64,000 nt of DNA from Ornithinibacillus sp. 4-3 (GCF_040958695.1 NZ_CP162599.1:1460001-1524000), one strand, 5' to 3'; shown: positions 7,934 to 17,336, counted from the first letter of the stretch. The notes: generated by a model from the sequence alone, not told the origin. Made by a program: numbers and translations.

Positions 7934-10900
7934 ATGTACCTAAAAAGATTAGAAAGTGTTGGCTTTAAATCCTTTGCTGAGCGAATTAGTGTGAATTTCG
8001 TTAAAGGGGTTACCGCAGTAGTCGGGCCAAATGGTAGCGGAAAAAGTAATATTACAGATGCTATCCGTTGGGTACTTGGGGAACAGTCTGTGAAATCATT
8101 GCGTGGTTCGAAAATGGAAGATATTATTTTCCAAGGCAGTGATACAAGAAAGCCGTTAAATGTCGCAGAAGTAACTTTGGTATTAGATAATAGTGACAAG
8201 GCTTTACCAATTGATTATGAAGAAGTAAGTGTAACCCGCAGAGTGTATCGTTCAGGAGAAAGTGAATTTTATATTAATAAACAAGCATGTCGCTTAAAAG
8301 ATATTATTGAGCTTTTTTTAGATTCAGGATTGGGGCGTGACGCTTTTTCTACAATTAGTCAAGGAAAAGTAGAAGAAATTATCAGCTCCAAGCCTGAGGA
8401 TCGACGAACGATTTTTGAAGAAGCGGCTGGTGTTTTAAAATACAAACAAAGAAAGAAAAAAGCAGAGCTTAAGCTTATGGAAACAGAAGAAAACTTAAGC
8501 AGGGTGCAGGATATTATTCATGAAATTGATTCACAAATCGGTCCATTACAAAAGCAAGCAGAAATTGCAAAAAAATATTTAGAAAAGAAGGAAACGCTCA
8601 AACAGGAAGAAATCTCTTTATTAATTACAGAAATCGAGCAAATCAATGAAGTATGGAAGAAGATTTTAGCAGAAATAGATGAAGATAAATTACATGAGAT
8701 AAAGCTTCGAACCAATATTAATCAACAAGAGGCTATTGTGCAGAAGAAAAAGCAAGAAACACAAAAGACAGAAACAGCAATTGAACAAAGCCAAAATGAT
8801 TTATTGGAAATTACGCAGCAGCTAGAACAATCTGAAGGAAAAAGACATCTCCTTGATGAACGACTGAAGCATGCGGCGGATAATAAGGAGAAGCTAGAAG
8901 AGCAAATAAAAGAGCTACATCATCAAATCGATAAAGTAATGACATTGTTTGAAAGTGAAAAGTACCAATTATCTCAGCTTCATGTAGATAGAAATACAAC
9001 CAAACAAAAGTTAGATGAATTAAAGTTAATTTTGACAACAGATAGCGATGAAATAAGTCAGCGAATCGAAGGCTTAAAAGCAGATTATATTGAAGTGCTA
9101 AGTCAGCAGGCTGCTAAGAGAAATGAAAAGCAAACCATAACACAGCAGTTAAATCAATATAACGGGAAAGAAACATCGCTCAAACAAAAGCATCAAGAGT
9201 TACAAATTAATTTAGAAAAAGCTATTGGGGAGCATACACAGCAAAAGGTAACATTAGACAAGGAAAAAGAGGCATTTCGTAATCAACAGGAAAATCTAAA
9301 GCATGTAAGGGAAGAATTTGCTAATCGCAATATTGCATATGAAGAAGCGCGTGAGAAATTAAATACAGGCTATCAAATGATCGCAAAGCTTAAATCACGA
9401 AAAGATATTTTAGAAGAAATGAAAGAAGATTATCAAGGCTTCTTTCATGGAGTAAAGGCTGTTTTAAAGGGCAGAGAGAATAACACATTAAATGGAATAT
9501 TTGGTGCAGTTATTGAGTTAATAGATATTCCAAAAGAATACATTGTGGCAATGGAAACCATCTTAGGTGGACAAGCACAGCATATTATAGTTGAAAATGA
9601 ACCTGCCGCTCGTGATGCAATTAAGTGGTTAAAAAAAACTGCCCAAGGAAGAGCGACTTTTCTACCGTTAACGACGATAGAACCACGATTTATTCCAAGT
9701 AATTTATTGCAATCAGTAACTAATCATACTGGATTTATTGACATAGCAGCAAATCTAGTTGAAACAGATGATAAGTTCGCTTCAATTATTAAATATTTAA
9801 TGGGAAATACGGTACTAGCAAGAACTTTAGAGGATGCAAATGATATTGCTCGTATACTTAAGCGACGTTATAGAATAGTAACATTAGATGGTGATATTGT
9901 TAATCCTGGTGGTTCGATGTCAGGTGGTGCAGTTAAGAAAACAAATCAATCCCTGTTCTCACGTGAAAAGGATATTCAAGAAGCAAATCATAAATTACAG
10001 GAATATGAAGAGAGAACCCAAGCATTTGAAGCACAAATTACGGAGAATAAGCAAAAAATTGACGAATTAGCAGAACAAATTAAACAAGATGAAGTGATGT
10101 TGCAAAACCAGCAGCAAACTGTACAAACACTAGAGGTAACCTGTAATGAATTAGAAACAAAGGTAAATTCAACTCGCGACCAATTGCGATTATTTACACA
10201 TGAACAGCAAGCATTTAAACACGATTTTGATGATTTAGTGACAAGGAATAAGGAAGTAGATAAAGCATTAAAATCAATGGAAGAGCAGCTTGCTAAAGTG
10301 CAAAAAGAAGTAGATTTGCTTACAAAAAAAGAAAATGAATTAAGAGAAAACCGTAAGCAATTACAGGAAGATTATCATCGTTATGAAGTCACACTAGCGG
10401 AGCAAGAGGAGCGGTATCGCAGTCAAAGAGAGAAGACAAAGAATCTAGAACAGCAGTTTAATGAATACAAAGAGCAACAAGCAAAATATGAAGAACAACT
10501 ATCTTATGCAAACAGCTCACAAAATAGCGAAGAAATGAAAGCGCAAATGGAAGAGCAAATAGCAACCCAATCTGCAAAGAAGAAAGAATTGCAAAATAAA
10601 TTAAATTTACTACGCTCCGAGCGGCAAAAAGTAATGCAATCGATAGAGGATATTGAAAGAGAGCTGAAGGAAGAAAATTATCAGCTTCAGCAATTTATGC
10701 AAGCTTTACAAGAAAAAGAAGTGAAAGCAAACCGTCTTGATGTAGAGCTAGAAAACCGCTTACAGCATTTACAAACAGAATATACGATAACATATGAAAA
10801 AGCTGCAGCAACTTATGAGAAAACAATGGATGTTAAACAAACACAACAACATGTAAATCAAATTAAAAGTGAGATACGAAAATTAGGTACGGTCAATCTT

Positions 10901-11494
10901 GGAGCGATTGATGAATATGAGCGCCTTTCTGAGCGTTTTGATTTTCTGACAGAGCAAAAAGATGATTTAGTAGAAGCAAAAACGACCTTATATACCATTA
11001 TTGCAGAAATGGATACAGAGATGAAAAAAGCATTCAAAGAAACCTTTTATCAAATTAAGGATGGCTTTGCCCATGTTTTTAAAGAGCTATTTGGTGGCGG
11101 ATTTGCCGAATTGAATTTAACAGATCCTAATGATTTACTCCAGACAGGTGTAGAAATTATTGCACGACCACCAGGGAAAAAGCTCCAGAATCTTGGATTA
11201 CTTTCTGGAGGAGAAAAAGCATTAACAGCTATTGCATTATTATTTGCAATTCTACAGGTGCGTCCTGTTCCATTCTGTATTTTAGATGAAGCAGAATCGG
11301 CACTAGATGAGGCAAATGTAGTTCGGTTTGCTCGTTATATAAAACATCACCGTGGCGACACACAATTTATTGTAATTACACATCGGAAAGGTACAATGGA
11401 AGAAGCAGATGTACTTTATGGTGTTACGATGCAAGAATTAGGTGTATCACGTTTAGTGTCTGTAAAGCTAGAAGATTCATTAGCATTTATATAA
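7934..11494 (+). CDS. smc: Chromosome partition protein SMC
   Basis: SMC is the ATPase core of the SMC-ScpAB condensin that compacts and separates sister chromosomes. The 1186 aa length is the same as in B. subtilis. Order of parts: N-terminal head with Walker A GPNGSGKSN (31-39) and QGKVEEI, a coiled coil from about 170 to 500, a hinge around 510-660 (LNGIFGAVIELIDIP, GRATFLPL), a returning coiled coil to about 1000, and the C-terminal head with signature LSGGEKALTAIALLFAI and Walker B CILDEAESALDEANV. I chose ATG 7934 because AAGGAG (7921-7926) is 7 bp upstream. The GTG at 7928 is too close. The neighbour ftsY follows after 35 bp, as in other Bacillaceae. Confidence 0.98.
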   Translation: MYLKRLESVGFKSFAERISVNFVKGVTAVVGPNGSGKSNITDAIRWVLGEQSVKSLRGSKMEDIIFQGSDTRKPLNVAEVTLVLDNSDKALPIDYEEVSVTRRVYRSGESEFYINKQACRLKDIIELFLDSGLGRDAFSTISQGKVEEIISSKPEDRRTIFEEAAGVLKYKQRKKKAELKLMETEENLSRVQDIIHEIDSQIGPLQKQAEIAKKYLEKKETLKQEEISLLITEIEQINEVWKKILAEIDEDKLHEIKLRTNINQQEAIVQKKKQETQKTETAIEQSQNDLLEITQQLEQSEGKRHLLDERLKHAADNKEKLEEQIKELHHQIDKVMTLFESEKYQLSQLHVDRNTTKQKLDELKLILTTDSDEISQRIEGLKADYIEVLSQQAAKRNEKQTITQQLNQYNGKETSLKQKHQELQINLEKAIGEHTQQKVTLDKEKEAFRNQQENLKHVREEFANRNIAYEEAREKLNTGYQMIAKLKSRKDILEEMKEDYQGFFHGVKAVLKGRENNTLNGIFGAVIELIDIPKEYIVAMETILGGQAQHIIVENEPAARDAIKWLKKTAQGRATFLPLTTIEPRFIPSNLLQSVTNHTGFIDIAANLVETDDKFASIIKYLMGNTVLARTLEDANDIARILKRRYRIVTLDGDIVNPGGSMSGGAVKKTNQSLFSREKDIQEANHKLQEYEERTQAFEAQITENKQKIDELAEQIKQDEVMLQNQQQTVQTLEVTCNELETKVNSTRDQLRLFTHEQQAFKHDFDDLVTRNKEVDKALKSMEEQLAKVQKEVDLLTKKENELRENRKQLQEDYHRYEVTLAEQEERYRSQREKTKNLEQQFNEYKEQQAKYEEQLSYANSSQNSEEMKAQMEEQIATQSAKKKELQNKLNLLRSERQKVMQSIEDIERELKEENYQLQQFMQALQEKEVKANRLDVELENRLQHLQTEYTITYEKAAATYEKTMDVKQTQQHVNQIKSEIRKLGTVNLGAIDEYERLSERFDFLTEQKDDLVEAKTTLYTIIAEMDTEMKKAFKETFYQIKDGFAHVFKELFGGGFAELNLTDPNDLLQTGVEIIARPPGKKLQNLGLLSGGEKALTAIALLFAILQVRPVPFCILDEAESALDEANVVRFARYIKHHRGDTQFIVITHRKGTMEEADVLYGVTMQELGVSRLVSVKLEDSLAFI

Positions 11495-11529
11495 TATGAA
11501 TTTAATTATGAACAAAGGGAGATAGCACG

Positions 11530-12528
11530 ATGAGTTTTATTCAAAAGCTAAAAAGAAGATTTTCGGAGAATTATGAAGAGGAAGATGTTTCCGTAAAATA
11601 TAAGGAAGGAATGGAAAAAACAAGAAGCTCATTTTCAAGTAAAATAAATAATTTAATTGCCCGTTATCGTAGTGTTGATGAGGACTTCTTTGATGAATTA
11701 GAAGAGGTTTTAATCTCAGCCGATGTTGGTGTGAATACGGTAATGGATTTAATAGATGAACTGAAAATGGAAGTTAAAAGACAAAATATTAAAGAATCAG
11801 GGCAAATAAAAGACGTTATTTCCGAAAAATTAGTAGAAATTTATTATGGAGATGATGAAGAGGATGTTGCATCACTTAATTTACAAGAGGATGGTCTATC
11901 CATTATTCTAGTAGTTGGAGTAAATGGAGTTGGTAAAACTACCTCTATTGGTAAGCTAGCACATCAACTAAAGACAGAAGGAAAGCATGTTGTATTAGCG
12001 GCAGGAGATACATTCCGTGCTGGTGCGATTGAACAGCTAGAGGAATGGGGAAAACGTGCTGAAGTAGAAGTAATCAAGCAAAATGCAGGCAGTGATCCAG
12101 CAGCAGTTATTTTTGATGGAATTAAAGCAGCAAAATCACGTAATGCAGATGTATTAATTTGCGATACAGCAGGACGCTTGCAGAATAAAGTCAATTTGAT
12201 GAATGAATTAGCAAAAGTAAAACGAATTATTGAGCGAGAAGTTCCAGGAGCACCACATGAGGTTTTACTCGTACTGGATGCAACGACTGGACAAAATGCA
12301 TTAAACCAAGCAAAAACATTCTCTGAAGTAACAAATGTATCAGGTGTAGTATTAACAAAACTTGATGGTACTGCAAAAGGAGGAATTGTCTTAGCTATTC
12401 GTAATGAATTGACAATTCCTGTGAAATTTGTTGGTCTTGGAGAAAAAGTTGGTGACTTACAAGCCTTTGATGCCCATGCTTTTGTGTATGGTTTATTTGC
12501 AGATTTATTAGAGGCTGATGCAGAGTAA
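11530..12528 (+). CDS. ftsY: Signal recognition particle receptor FtsY
   Basis: FtsY docks SRP-ribosome complexes at the membrane and, with Ffh, hydrolyses GTP to hand the nascent chain to SecYEG. The 332 aa protein has a short charged N-terminus and the NG domain. The P-loop GVNGVGKT is at 130-137, then DTFRAGA, DTAGRLQNK, TKLDGTAKGG and a closing GLGEKVGDLQAFD motif. There is no acidic A-domain of the E. coli type, which is normal for Bacillus. GGGAG precedes the start. It lies between smc and ylxM. Confidence 0.97.
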   Translation: MSFIQKLKRRFSENYEEEDVSVKYKEGMEKTRSSFSSKINNLIARYRSVDEDFFDELEEVLISADVGVNTVMDLIDELKMEVKRQNIKESGQIKDVISEKLVEIYYGDDEEDVASLNLQEDGLSIILVVGVNGVGKTTSIGKLAHQLKTEGKHVVLAAGDTFRAGAIEQLEEWGKRAEVEVIKQNAGSDPAAVIFDGIKAAKSRNADVLICDTAGRLQNKVNLMNELAKVKRIIEREVPGAPHEVLLVLDATTGQNALNQAKTFSEVTNVSGVVLTKLDGTAKGGIVLAIRNELTIPVKFVGLGEKVGDLQAFDAHAFVYGLFADLLEADAE

Positions 12529-12544
12529 GCATATGATGGTTTAC

Positions 12545-12572
12545 TTGACAAAAAGGTATGTTTCGCTAGTAT
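12545..12572 (+). promoter_or_regulatory. Predicted promoter of ylxM-ffh
   Basis: TTGACA (12545-12550) and TAGTAT (12567-12572) are separated by 16 bp in the 84 bp gap between ftsY and ylxM. It would give the ylxM-ffh pair its own transcription start. Confidence 0.5.
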
Positions 12573-12612
12573 AGGAATGTAAAGCTTTTTTACTTAACAA
12601 GGTGGGATACAC

Positions 12613-12942
12613 ATGTTAGAAAAGACAATGCGTATCAATTATTTAGTTGATTTTTATCAATCTCTCTTAACGCCAAAGCAATATGATTATATGCGTTTAT
12701 ATTATGATGAAGATTTGTCTTTAGTTGAAATTGCGGATTTATTAGACGTTTCCAGGCAGGCTGTTTATGATAATTTAAAACGAACAGAAATGATTTTAGA
12801 AGACTATGAAGAAAAGTTAAAGCTATACGATAAATTTCTAAAACGAGCGGAATTAATAGAGCAATTAGAAGCAGAGATAGATCAGAAAGAGAAGCATGAG
12901 AAAATCAATGATATTATTGTTCAACTAAAAGACTTAAGCTAG
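12613..12942 (+). CDS. ylxM: Putative SRP-associated helix-turn-helix protein YlxM
   Basis: A 109 aa protein of the UPF0122 family, encoded next to ffh in most Firmicutes. Residues 20-55 ([39 protein letters not shown]) form a sigma-region-4-like helix-turn-helix, and a charged coiled coil follows. In streptococci the homologue associates with the SRP pathway. That role is carried over here by family and context. GGTGGG precedes the ATG. The ffh start is 12 bp after the stop, with its AGGAGG site beginning just behind this gene. Confidence 0.93.
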   Translation: MLEKTMRINYLVDFYQSLLTPKQYDYMRLYYDEDLSLVEIADLLDVSRQAVYDNLKRTEMILEDYEEKLKLYDKFLKRAELIEQLEAEIDQKEKHEKINDIIVQLKDLS

Positions 12943-12954
12943 GAGGAACCTTCT

Positions 12955-14298
12955 ATGGCATTTGAAGGATTAGCTGATCGTTTACAGAATACCATTAAGA
13001 AAATTACTGGAAAAGGTAAAGTCAGTGAACAAGATGTAAATGCAATGGCTCGTGAAGTGCGCCTGGCATTGCTTGAAGCAGATGTTAACTTTAAGGTAGT
13101 TAAAGATTTTATTAAACGTATTAAAGAAAAAGCACTTGGTCAAGAAGTACTAGGTAGTTTAACACCGGGTCAACAGGTGGTAAAAGTTGTAAAGGAAGAG
13201 CTTACAGCATTAATGGGCGGAGAGCATAGTAAAATTGCTGTTGCAGATCGACCACCAACTGTTGTCATGATGGTTGGGTTACAAGGTGCAGGTAAAACGA
13301 CGACTACAGGTAAGCTTGCGAATTTATTACGTAAACAATATAACCGAAATCCTTTATTGGTAGCTTGTGATATTTATCGCCCGGCAGCAATTGATCAGTT
13401 AAAAACATTAGGAAATCAATTGAATATGCCAGTATTTTCTATGGGAACAGATGTAAGTCCAGTGGAAATTGCTAAAAAGGGAATTGAAATGGCAAAGGAA
13501 GAGCATCATGATTATGTGCTCATTGATACAGCTGGACGTTTGCATATTGATAGTGACTTAATGAATGAGTTAATTGACGTAAAATCTGCTGTAAAACCAA
13601 ATGAAATCTTTTTAGTTGTTGATGCGATGACAGGACAGGATGCTGTTAATGTTGCTGAAAGCTTCAATGATCAATTAGATGTAACAGGTGTTGTATTAAC
13701 AAAACTTGATGGGGATACACGTGGAGGAGCTGCTCTATCCATTAAAGCAGTTACCGATAAACCAATTAAATTTGCGGGAATGGGAGAAAAGCTTGATGAG
13801 TTAGAAGTCTTCCATCCAGAACGTATGGCTTCACGAATTCTTGGAATGGGTGATGTTTTAACATTAATTGAGAAAGCCCAGTCTCAAGTAGATGAAAAAC
13901 GTGCGAAAGAATTAGAAGAGAAAATGCGTACGATGTCCTTTACATTTGAAGACTTCTTAGAACAGATGGGGCAAGTACGTAATATGGGACCACTTGATGA
14001 TTTATTAGCAATGATACCTGGAGTTAATAAAATGAAGGGTGCTAAAAATCTTCAAATTGATGAGAAGCAAATTTCTCAGATTGAAGCGATGATTCAATCC
14101 ATGACTAAAGAAGAACGAAATAACCCTGATATATTGAATGCAAATCGTAAACGTAGAGTTGCTAAAGGGTCAGGAACTACGATTGCACAAGTAAATCGAT
14201 TGATCAAACAATTCAATGATACGAAGAAAATGATGAAGCAAATGACGAACATGCAATCAGGGAAAAAAGGAAAAGGAATGAAATTTCCATTTATGTAA
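12955..14298 (+). CDS. ffh: Signal recognition particle protein Ffh (SRP54)
   Basis: Ffh binds signal peptides on ribosomes and the SRP RNA, and pairs with FtsY at the membrane. The 447 aa protein has an N domain (1-90), and a G domain with P-loop GLQGAGKT (108-115), DIYRPAAIDQL, DTAGRLHID and TKLDGDTRGGAA. Its methionine-rich M domain runs from about 300 to the end, with MKQMTNMQSGKKGKGMKFPFM at the C-terminus. It forms a unit with ylxM. A promoter for rpsP begins just after the stop. Confidence 0.98.
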   Translation: MAFEGLADRLQNTIKKITGKGKVSEQDVNAMAREVRLALLEADVNFKVVKDFIKRIKEKALGQEVLGSLTPGQQVVKVVKEELTALMGGEHSKIAVADRPPTVVMMVGLQGAGKTTTTGKLANLLRKQYNRNPLLVACDIYRPAAIDQLKTLGNQLNMPVFSMGTDVSPVEIAKKGIEMAKEEHHDYVLIDTAGRLHIDSDLMNELIDVKSAVKPNEIFLVVDAMTGQDAVNVAESFNDQLDVTGVVLTKLDGDTRGGAALSIKAVTDKPIKFAGMGEKLDELEVFHPERMASRILGMGDVLTLIEKAQSQVDEKRAKELEEKMRTMSFTFEDFLEQMGQVRNMGPLDDLLAMIPGVNKMKGAKNLQIDEKQISQIEAMIQSMTKEERNNPDILNANRKRRVAKGSGTTIAQVNRLIKQFNDTKKMMKQMTNMQSGKKGKGMKFPFM

Positions 14299-14309
14299 TG
14301 TAAAAACAC

Positions 14310-14338
14310 TTTACATGACATAAAAACTCTGTTAGAAT
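14310..14338 (+). promoter_or_regulatory. Predicted sigma-A promoter of the rpsP operon
   Basis: TTTACA (14310-14315) and TAGAAT (14333-14338) are 17 bp apart, 122 bp before the rpsP start. The transcript would begin with a leader of about 115 nt that has no leader motif I recognise. Confidence 0.6.
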
Positions 14339-14459
14339 ATGAAATTGTTGGGTAGAAATGTTATGTATTCTATCTTCCTGTAACGTAACGAAAGCTCGCG
14401 TCATGTTAATGACAAGAACTTAGTTTTTTAGATTATAAATTAAATGGAGGTGCAAGCAA

Positions 14460-14732
14460 ATGGCAGTTAAAATTCGTTTAAAGCGTATGGGTTCTAAAAG
14501 AAAGCCATTTTATCGTATTGTTGTAGCTGATTCACGTGCTCCTCGTGATGGACGTTCTATTGATTTAATTGGAACTTACAATCCAGTAGCTAACCCTGTT
14601 GAGGTTAAAATTGATGAAGCTAAAGCATTAGATTGGATGAGCAAAGGTGCTAAGCCAAGTGACACGATTCGTTCTTTATTCTCTAAAGAAGGCATTATGA
14701 AGAAATTCCACGACCAAAAAAATTCAAAGTAA
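14460..14732 (+). CDS. rpsP: 30S ribosomal protein S16
   Basis: A 90 aa basic protein of the small subunit, needed early in 30S assembly where it binds 16S rRNA. The start [32 protein letters not shown] is the family signature. GGAGGTG lies 8 bp upstream of ATG 14460. It leads the group rpsP-khpA-ylqD-rimM-trmD, an arrangement kept in Firmicutes that couples ribosome assembly and tRNA modification. Confidence 0.98.
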   Translation: MAVKIRLKRMGSKRKPFYRIVVADSRAPRDGRSIDLIGTYNPVANPVEVKIDEAKALDWMSKGAKPSDTIRSLFSKEGIMKKFHDQKNSK

Positions 14733-14747
14733 AGGGCTTGTGATATC

Positions 14748-14975
14748 ATGAAGCTTTTAATTGAATCAATTGTTTCAAGACTTGTCGATTATCCAGAAGA
14801 CATTGTAATTACAGAAAGGGAAGAAGATACCAAAATTGTCTATCACCTAACTGTAAATGACAAAGACGTTGGTAAAGTTATCGGGAAAAATGGTCGTATT
14901 GCTAAAGCGATTCGTACAGTCGTTTATTCTGCTAAATCAAGTGCAAGTAAACGAATATACTTAGATATCATGTAA
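14748..14975 (+). CDS. khpA: KH domain RNA-binding protein KhpA (YlqC)
   Basis: A 75 aa single KH domain protein. The GxxG RNA-binding loop is GKNG at residues 46-49 within GKVIGKNGRIAKAIRTVV. In streptococci KhpA pairs with KhpB to bind small and messenger RNAs and affects cell division. That role is by homology. It starts 15 bp after rpsP. An intrinsic terminator follows directly, so transcription of the downstream genes may be partly separate. Confidence 0.94.
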   Translation: MKLLIESIVSRLVDYPEDIVITEREEDTKIVYHLTVNDKDVGKVIGKNGRIAKAIRTVVYSAKSSASKRIYLDIM

Positions 14976-15010
14976 GGGAGGGGAGGAATTTAATTCCTTT
15001 CCTTTTTTTA
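14976..15010 (+). terminator. Intrinsic terminator after khpA
   Basis: GGGGAGGAATT and AATTCCTTTCC form a stem directly after the khpA stop, followed by CCTTTTTTTA. Two mismatches in the stem suggest it may be partial. Confidence 0.6.
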
Positions 15011-15041
15011 TGTAATATAAAAAAGGCATTCCTGAGTAAAA

Positions 15042-15155
15042 TATAGCTATTTAGTTTCGAGTACAAAAAAACTAAAAAATTTTACCGTCTAGACTTGTGA
15101 TACAGAAATAAAGTATTTATATTAGCCTTTACGTTTTTTCTAGTTTTAAGCTTCG
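15042..15155 (+). repeat. Interspersed repeat family B, decayed copy (B2)
   Basis: The left part, AACTAAAAAATTTTACCGTC, aligns with AACTAAGAGATTTCACGTCA of B1, and the right part, TTTACGTTTTTTCTAG, aligns with TCTACGTTTTTAAGCG. Most differences are G-to-A or C-to-T changes, as expected for an old copy drifting towards AT. It fills the gap between khpA and ylqD. Confidence 0.45.
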
Positions 15156-15207
15156 TCAAATGGTAACATGTAGATAACAATTATTTGATGAGAGTGGGGC
15201 TTTTCAT

Positions 15208-15597
15208 TTGAAAATAATTAAGAAAGTACAAGTGAAGCAAATCGTCACTGAAAATAGTAAAGCCATCATTAAAGAAAGATTTCTCTCACAGAAAATGCGG
15301 CTTGAACAAGAGTGTCAACAATTAATGTTTGAGAAAAGAAAATTACAAAATAAAGCACAATTTTCCAAGCAAGCAGCAGAAAGAAAATTCCAGCAAGAAA
15401 TTGATAAACGCAGAGAAGAAATAAAGCAGGTCGATTTTAAACTGGAGCAGTTAGATATAATTGAAATAGGCAGTGAGCTAATCGAAGGTGAAGTTGAAGC
15501 TCTTGTTGAAGTAGAAGAAGGCACGCATTGGGATGACATTATGAAAAATCAATCGATTGTTATACAAGATAATGTCGTGATTAGAATTGATAAATAG
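15208..15597 (+). CDS. ylqD: YlqD family protein
   Basis: A 129 aa protein of unknown function, found between khpA and rimM in many Bacillaceae. The middle (about residues 25-80) is rich in Lys, Glu and Gln with heptad spacing (LEQECQQLMFEKRKLQNKAQF), so it should form a coiled coil. The C-terminus has a small acidic beta-rich part (GEVEALVEVEEGTHWDD). There is no signal peptide or membrane segment. The start is TTG 15208, preceded by GAGTGGGG, a modest ribosome binding site. It is 15 bp before rimM and probably co-expressed with it. Confidence 0.85.
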   Translation: MKIIKKVQVKQIVTENSKAIIKERFLSQKMRLEQECQQLMFEKRKLQNKAQFSKQAAERKFQQEIDKRREEIKQVDFKLEQLDIIEIGSELIEGEVEALVEVEEGTHWDDIMKNQSIVIQDNVVIRIDK

Positions 15598-15612
15598 CAA
15601 GCAGGTGATCTC

Positions 15613-16131
15613 ATGGGAGAAAAAATGTTCAAAGTAGGAAAAATTATTAATACACATGGCATACGTGGCGATGTAAAAGTATTACGAATTACAGATTTTG
15701 AAGAACGTTTTGAGGTTGGGTCTACATTGTATCTTGTAGATGCAAAGGAGCAAGAAAGTATTCCTTTAGAAATTGAAACACATAGAGTTCATAAAGGATT
15801 TGATTTATTACGCTTTAAAGGTTACGGAAATATTAATGAAGTAGAAGTTTTTAAAGGATCGTTTTTAAAAATAAAAGAATCACAATTAACGGAGTTACCA
15901 GATGGGGAATACTATTATCACGAGATTATTTCCTGCGAGGTTTATACAGTGGATGGAGAACGCCTCGGTAAAATTACCGAAGTGTTAGCTCCAGGAGCCA
16001 ATGATGTTTGGGTTGTAAAACGCTCAAAAGGGAAGGATGCACTTATTCCCTATATCCCACAGATTGTAAAACAAGTAGATATATCAGAAAAGAAAGTCAT
16101 CATTGAGCCAATGGAAGGATTGTTAGACTGA
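15613..16131 (+). CDS. rimM: Ribosome maturation factor RimM
   Basis: RimM assists maturation of the 30S head and binds S19. The 172 aa protein has the N-terminal signature [18 protein letters not shown] and the C-terminal PRC-barrel half ([32 protein letters not shown]). The start ATG 15613 follows AGGTGATC. An internal ATG at 15625 gives MFKVGK and is possible. The stop TGA overlaps the trmD start in TGATG, so the two genes are translationally coupled, as is usual for this pair. Confidence 0.97.
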   Translation: MGEKMFKVGKIINTHGIRGDVKVLRITDFEERFEVGSTLYLVDAKEQESIPLEIETHRVHKGFDLLRFKGYGNINEVEVFKGSFLKIKESQLTELPDGEYYYHEIISCEVYTVDGERLGKITEVLAPGANDVWVVKRSKGKDALIPYIPQIVKQVDISEKKVIIEPMEGLLD

Positions 16132-16871
16132 TGCATATTGATATTTTAACATTATTTCCAGAGATGTTTCCTCCTGTGTTTGATGCTTCCATCTTACAAA
16201 AAGCACAAGATAAACAGAAATTCACTTATAATCTGGTTGATTTTCGTCAATATACCGAGAATAAGCATCATAAAGTAGATGATTACCCATATGGCGGTGG
16301 GGCTGGCATGGTTTTATCTGCTCAGCCAGTTTTTGATGCTGTTGCAGCATTAAAAGAAAACGACTCACAGGGTAAAACAAGAATTATCCTTATGTGCCCC
16401 CAGGGAGAAAGGTATACGCAGAAAAAAGCAGAGAATTTAGCTCAGGAAGACCATTTGATTTTTATTTGTGGACATTATGAAGGCTATGATGAGCGAATAC
16501 GTGAACATTTAGTGACAGATGAAATATCAATTGGAGATTATGTTCTAACAGGTGGGGAACTCGGAGCAATGGTTGTTGTGGATAGTATTGTACGACTACT
16601 TCCTGATGTATTAGGTAATGACGACTCCGCTCCAAAAGATTCTTTTTCAACAGGCTTACTAGAGCATCCGCATTATACACGCCCTGCCGATTTTCGAGGG
16701 ATGAAAGTTCCAGAAGTGTTATTATCAGGAAATCATGCACATATTGAAAGCTGGAGAAGAAAGGAATCCTTGCGACGAACTTATTTGCGTAGGAGGGATT
16801 TGCTAGATTTACAACAGCTTACAGAGGTAGATAAGCAATTTATTGAAGAAATAAGAAATGAAAAGAAATGA
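16131..16871 (+). CDS. trmD: tRNA (guanine-N1)-methyltransferase TrmD
   Basis: TrmD methylates G37 of tRNAs reading CNN codons with S-adenosylmethionine and thereby prevents frameshifting. The 246 aa protein belongs to the SPOUT class. It starts [21 protein letters not shown]. The trefoil knot binding segment holds [24 protein letters not shown] and [19 protein letters not shown]. The start overlaps the rimM stop. In B. subtilis rplS comes next. Here carA and carB with their own promoter stand between, and no clear terminator follows trmD. Confidence 0.98.
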   Translation: MHIDILTLFPEMFPPVFDASILQKAQDKQKFTYNLVDFRQYTENKHHKVDDYPYGGGAGMVLSAQPVFDAVAALKENDSQGKTRIILMCPQGERYTQKKAENLAQEDHLIFICGHYEGYDERIREHLVTDEISIGDYVLTGGELGAMVVVDSIVRLLPDVLGNDDSAPKDSFSTGLLEHPHYTRPADFRGMKVPEVLLSGNHAHIESWRRKESLRRTYLRRRDLLDLQQLTEVDKQFIEEIRNEKK

Positions 16872-16927
16872 AGCTTTGTTTTATAGTTGTTTTCGAAAAA
16901 AAGGTGAAATCAAATCTAAAAAATATA

Positions 16928-16956
16928 TTGACAGCTTTTTTTCATTCTGACATAAT
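16928..16956 (+). promoter_or_regulatory. Predicted sigma-A promoter of carAB
   Basis: TTGACA (16928-16933) and CATAAT (16951-16956) with 17 bp spacing. Transcription would begin near 16963 and produce a leader of about 370 nt before carA that contains both PyrR attenuators. Confidence 0.75.
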
Positions 16957-16985
16957 AAGAAAAAATAAATAAAGACCTTTAATAA

Positions 16986-17078
16986 TAGTCCTGTGAGACT
17001 AGGAAGGATACGATTAGCATTATAATCATGGTATAAGTATGCCCTTTTCCCACGACAGGAAAAGGGCTTTTATATTTA
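16986..17078 (+). promoter_or_regulatory. PyrR-type attenuator 1 of carAB
   Basis: AGTCCTGTGAGACT (16987-17000) fits the PyrR binding loop ARUCCNGNGAGGYU except for one G-to-A change, and GGAAGG follows as in B. subtilis. Downstream, GCCCTTTTCC (17041-17050) and GGAAAAGGGC (17058-17067) form a perfect 10 bp terminator stem followed by T residues. By analogy, PyrR with UMP would stabilise the anti-antiterminator and stop transcription. Confidence 0.8.
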
Positions 17079-17138
17079 TTGAAAATGCTGAGGAAAAATC
17101 AGTCCTGCTGAAAAGAATATGGCAATAACTTTTAATCA

Positions 17139-17228
17139 AATCCAGAGAGATTTGAAAGGTTGTTTAAAGAAGATGAATGCTTATACGGTATTTGTCTTGC
17201 TCTCTGCAGCCTTGTAGAGAGCATTTTT
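17139..17228 (+). promoter_or_regulatory. PyrR-type attenuator 2 of carAB
   Basis: AATCCAGAGAGATT (17139-17152) again fits ARUCCNGNGAGGYU with the same single G-to-A deviation, followed by TGAAAGG. The terminator stem is TGCTCTCTGCA (17198-17208) against TGTAGAGAGCA (17213-17223), 11 bp with one G-T pair, then a T tract. It lies in the same leader as attenuator 1, with no gene between them. Confidence 0.78.
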
Positions 17229-17336
17229 ATTTTAATGGGGAAAAATGTTTATTACCTATTGGTTTTATAAGGAAAATAGAAAAGAATTCTGCCATTCAGG
17301 TGATGAACAATGAATTTATAAATTAGGAGGAAAATC

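Noticed and set aside
11964-12551. A 195-codon open frame on the minus strand opposite ftsY
   Set aside because: It lies entirely antisense to a well-conserved gene, has Ser- and Pro-rich shadow composition, no ribosome binding site and no recognisable domain.
17099-17115. TCAGTCCTGCTGAAAAG between the two PyrR units as a third PyrR box
   Set aside because: It has AGTCC but not the following GNGAGGYU positions and lacks its own terminator.
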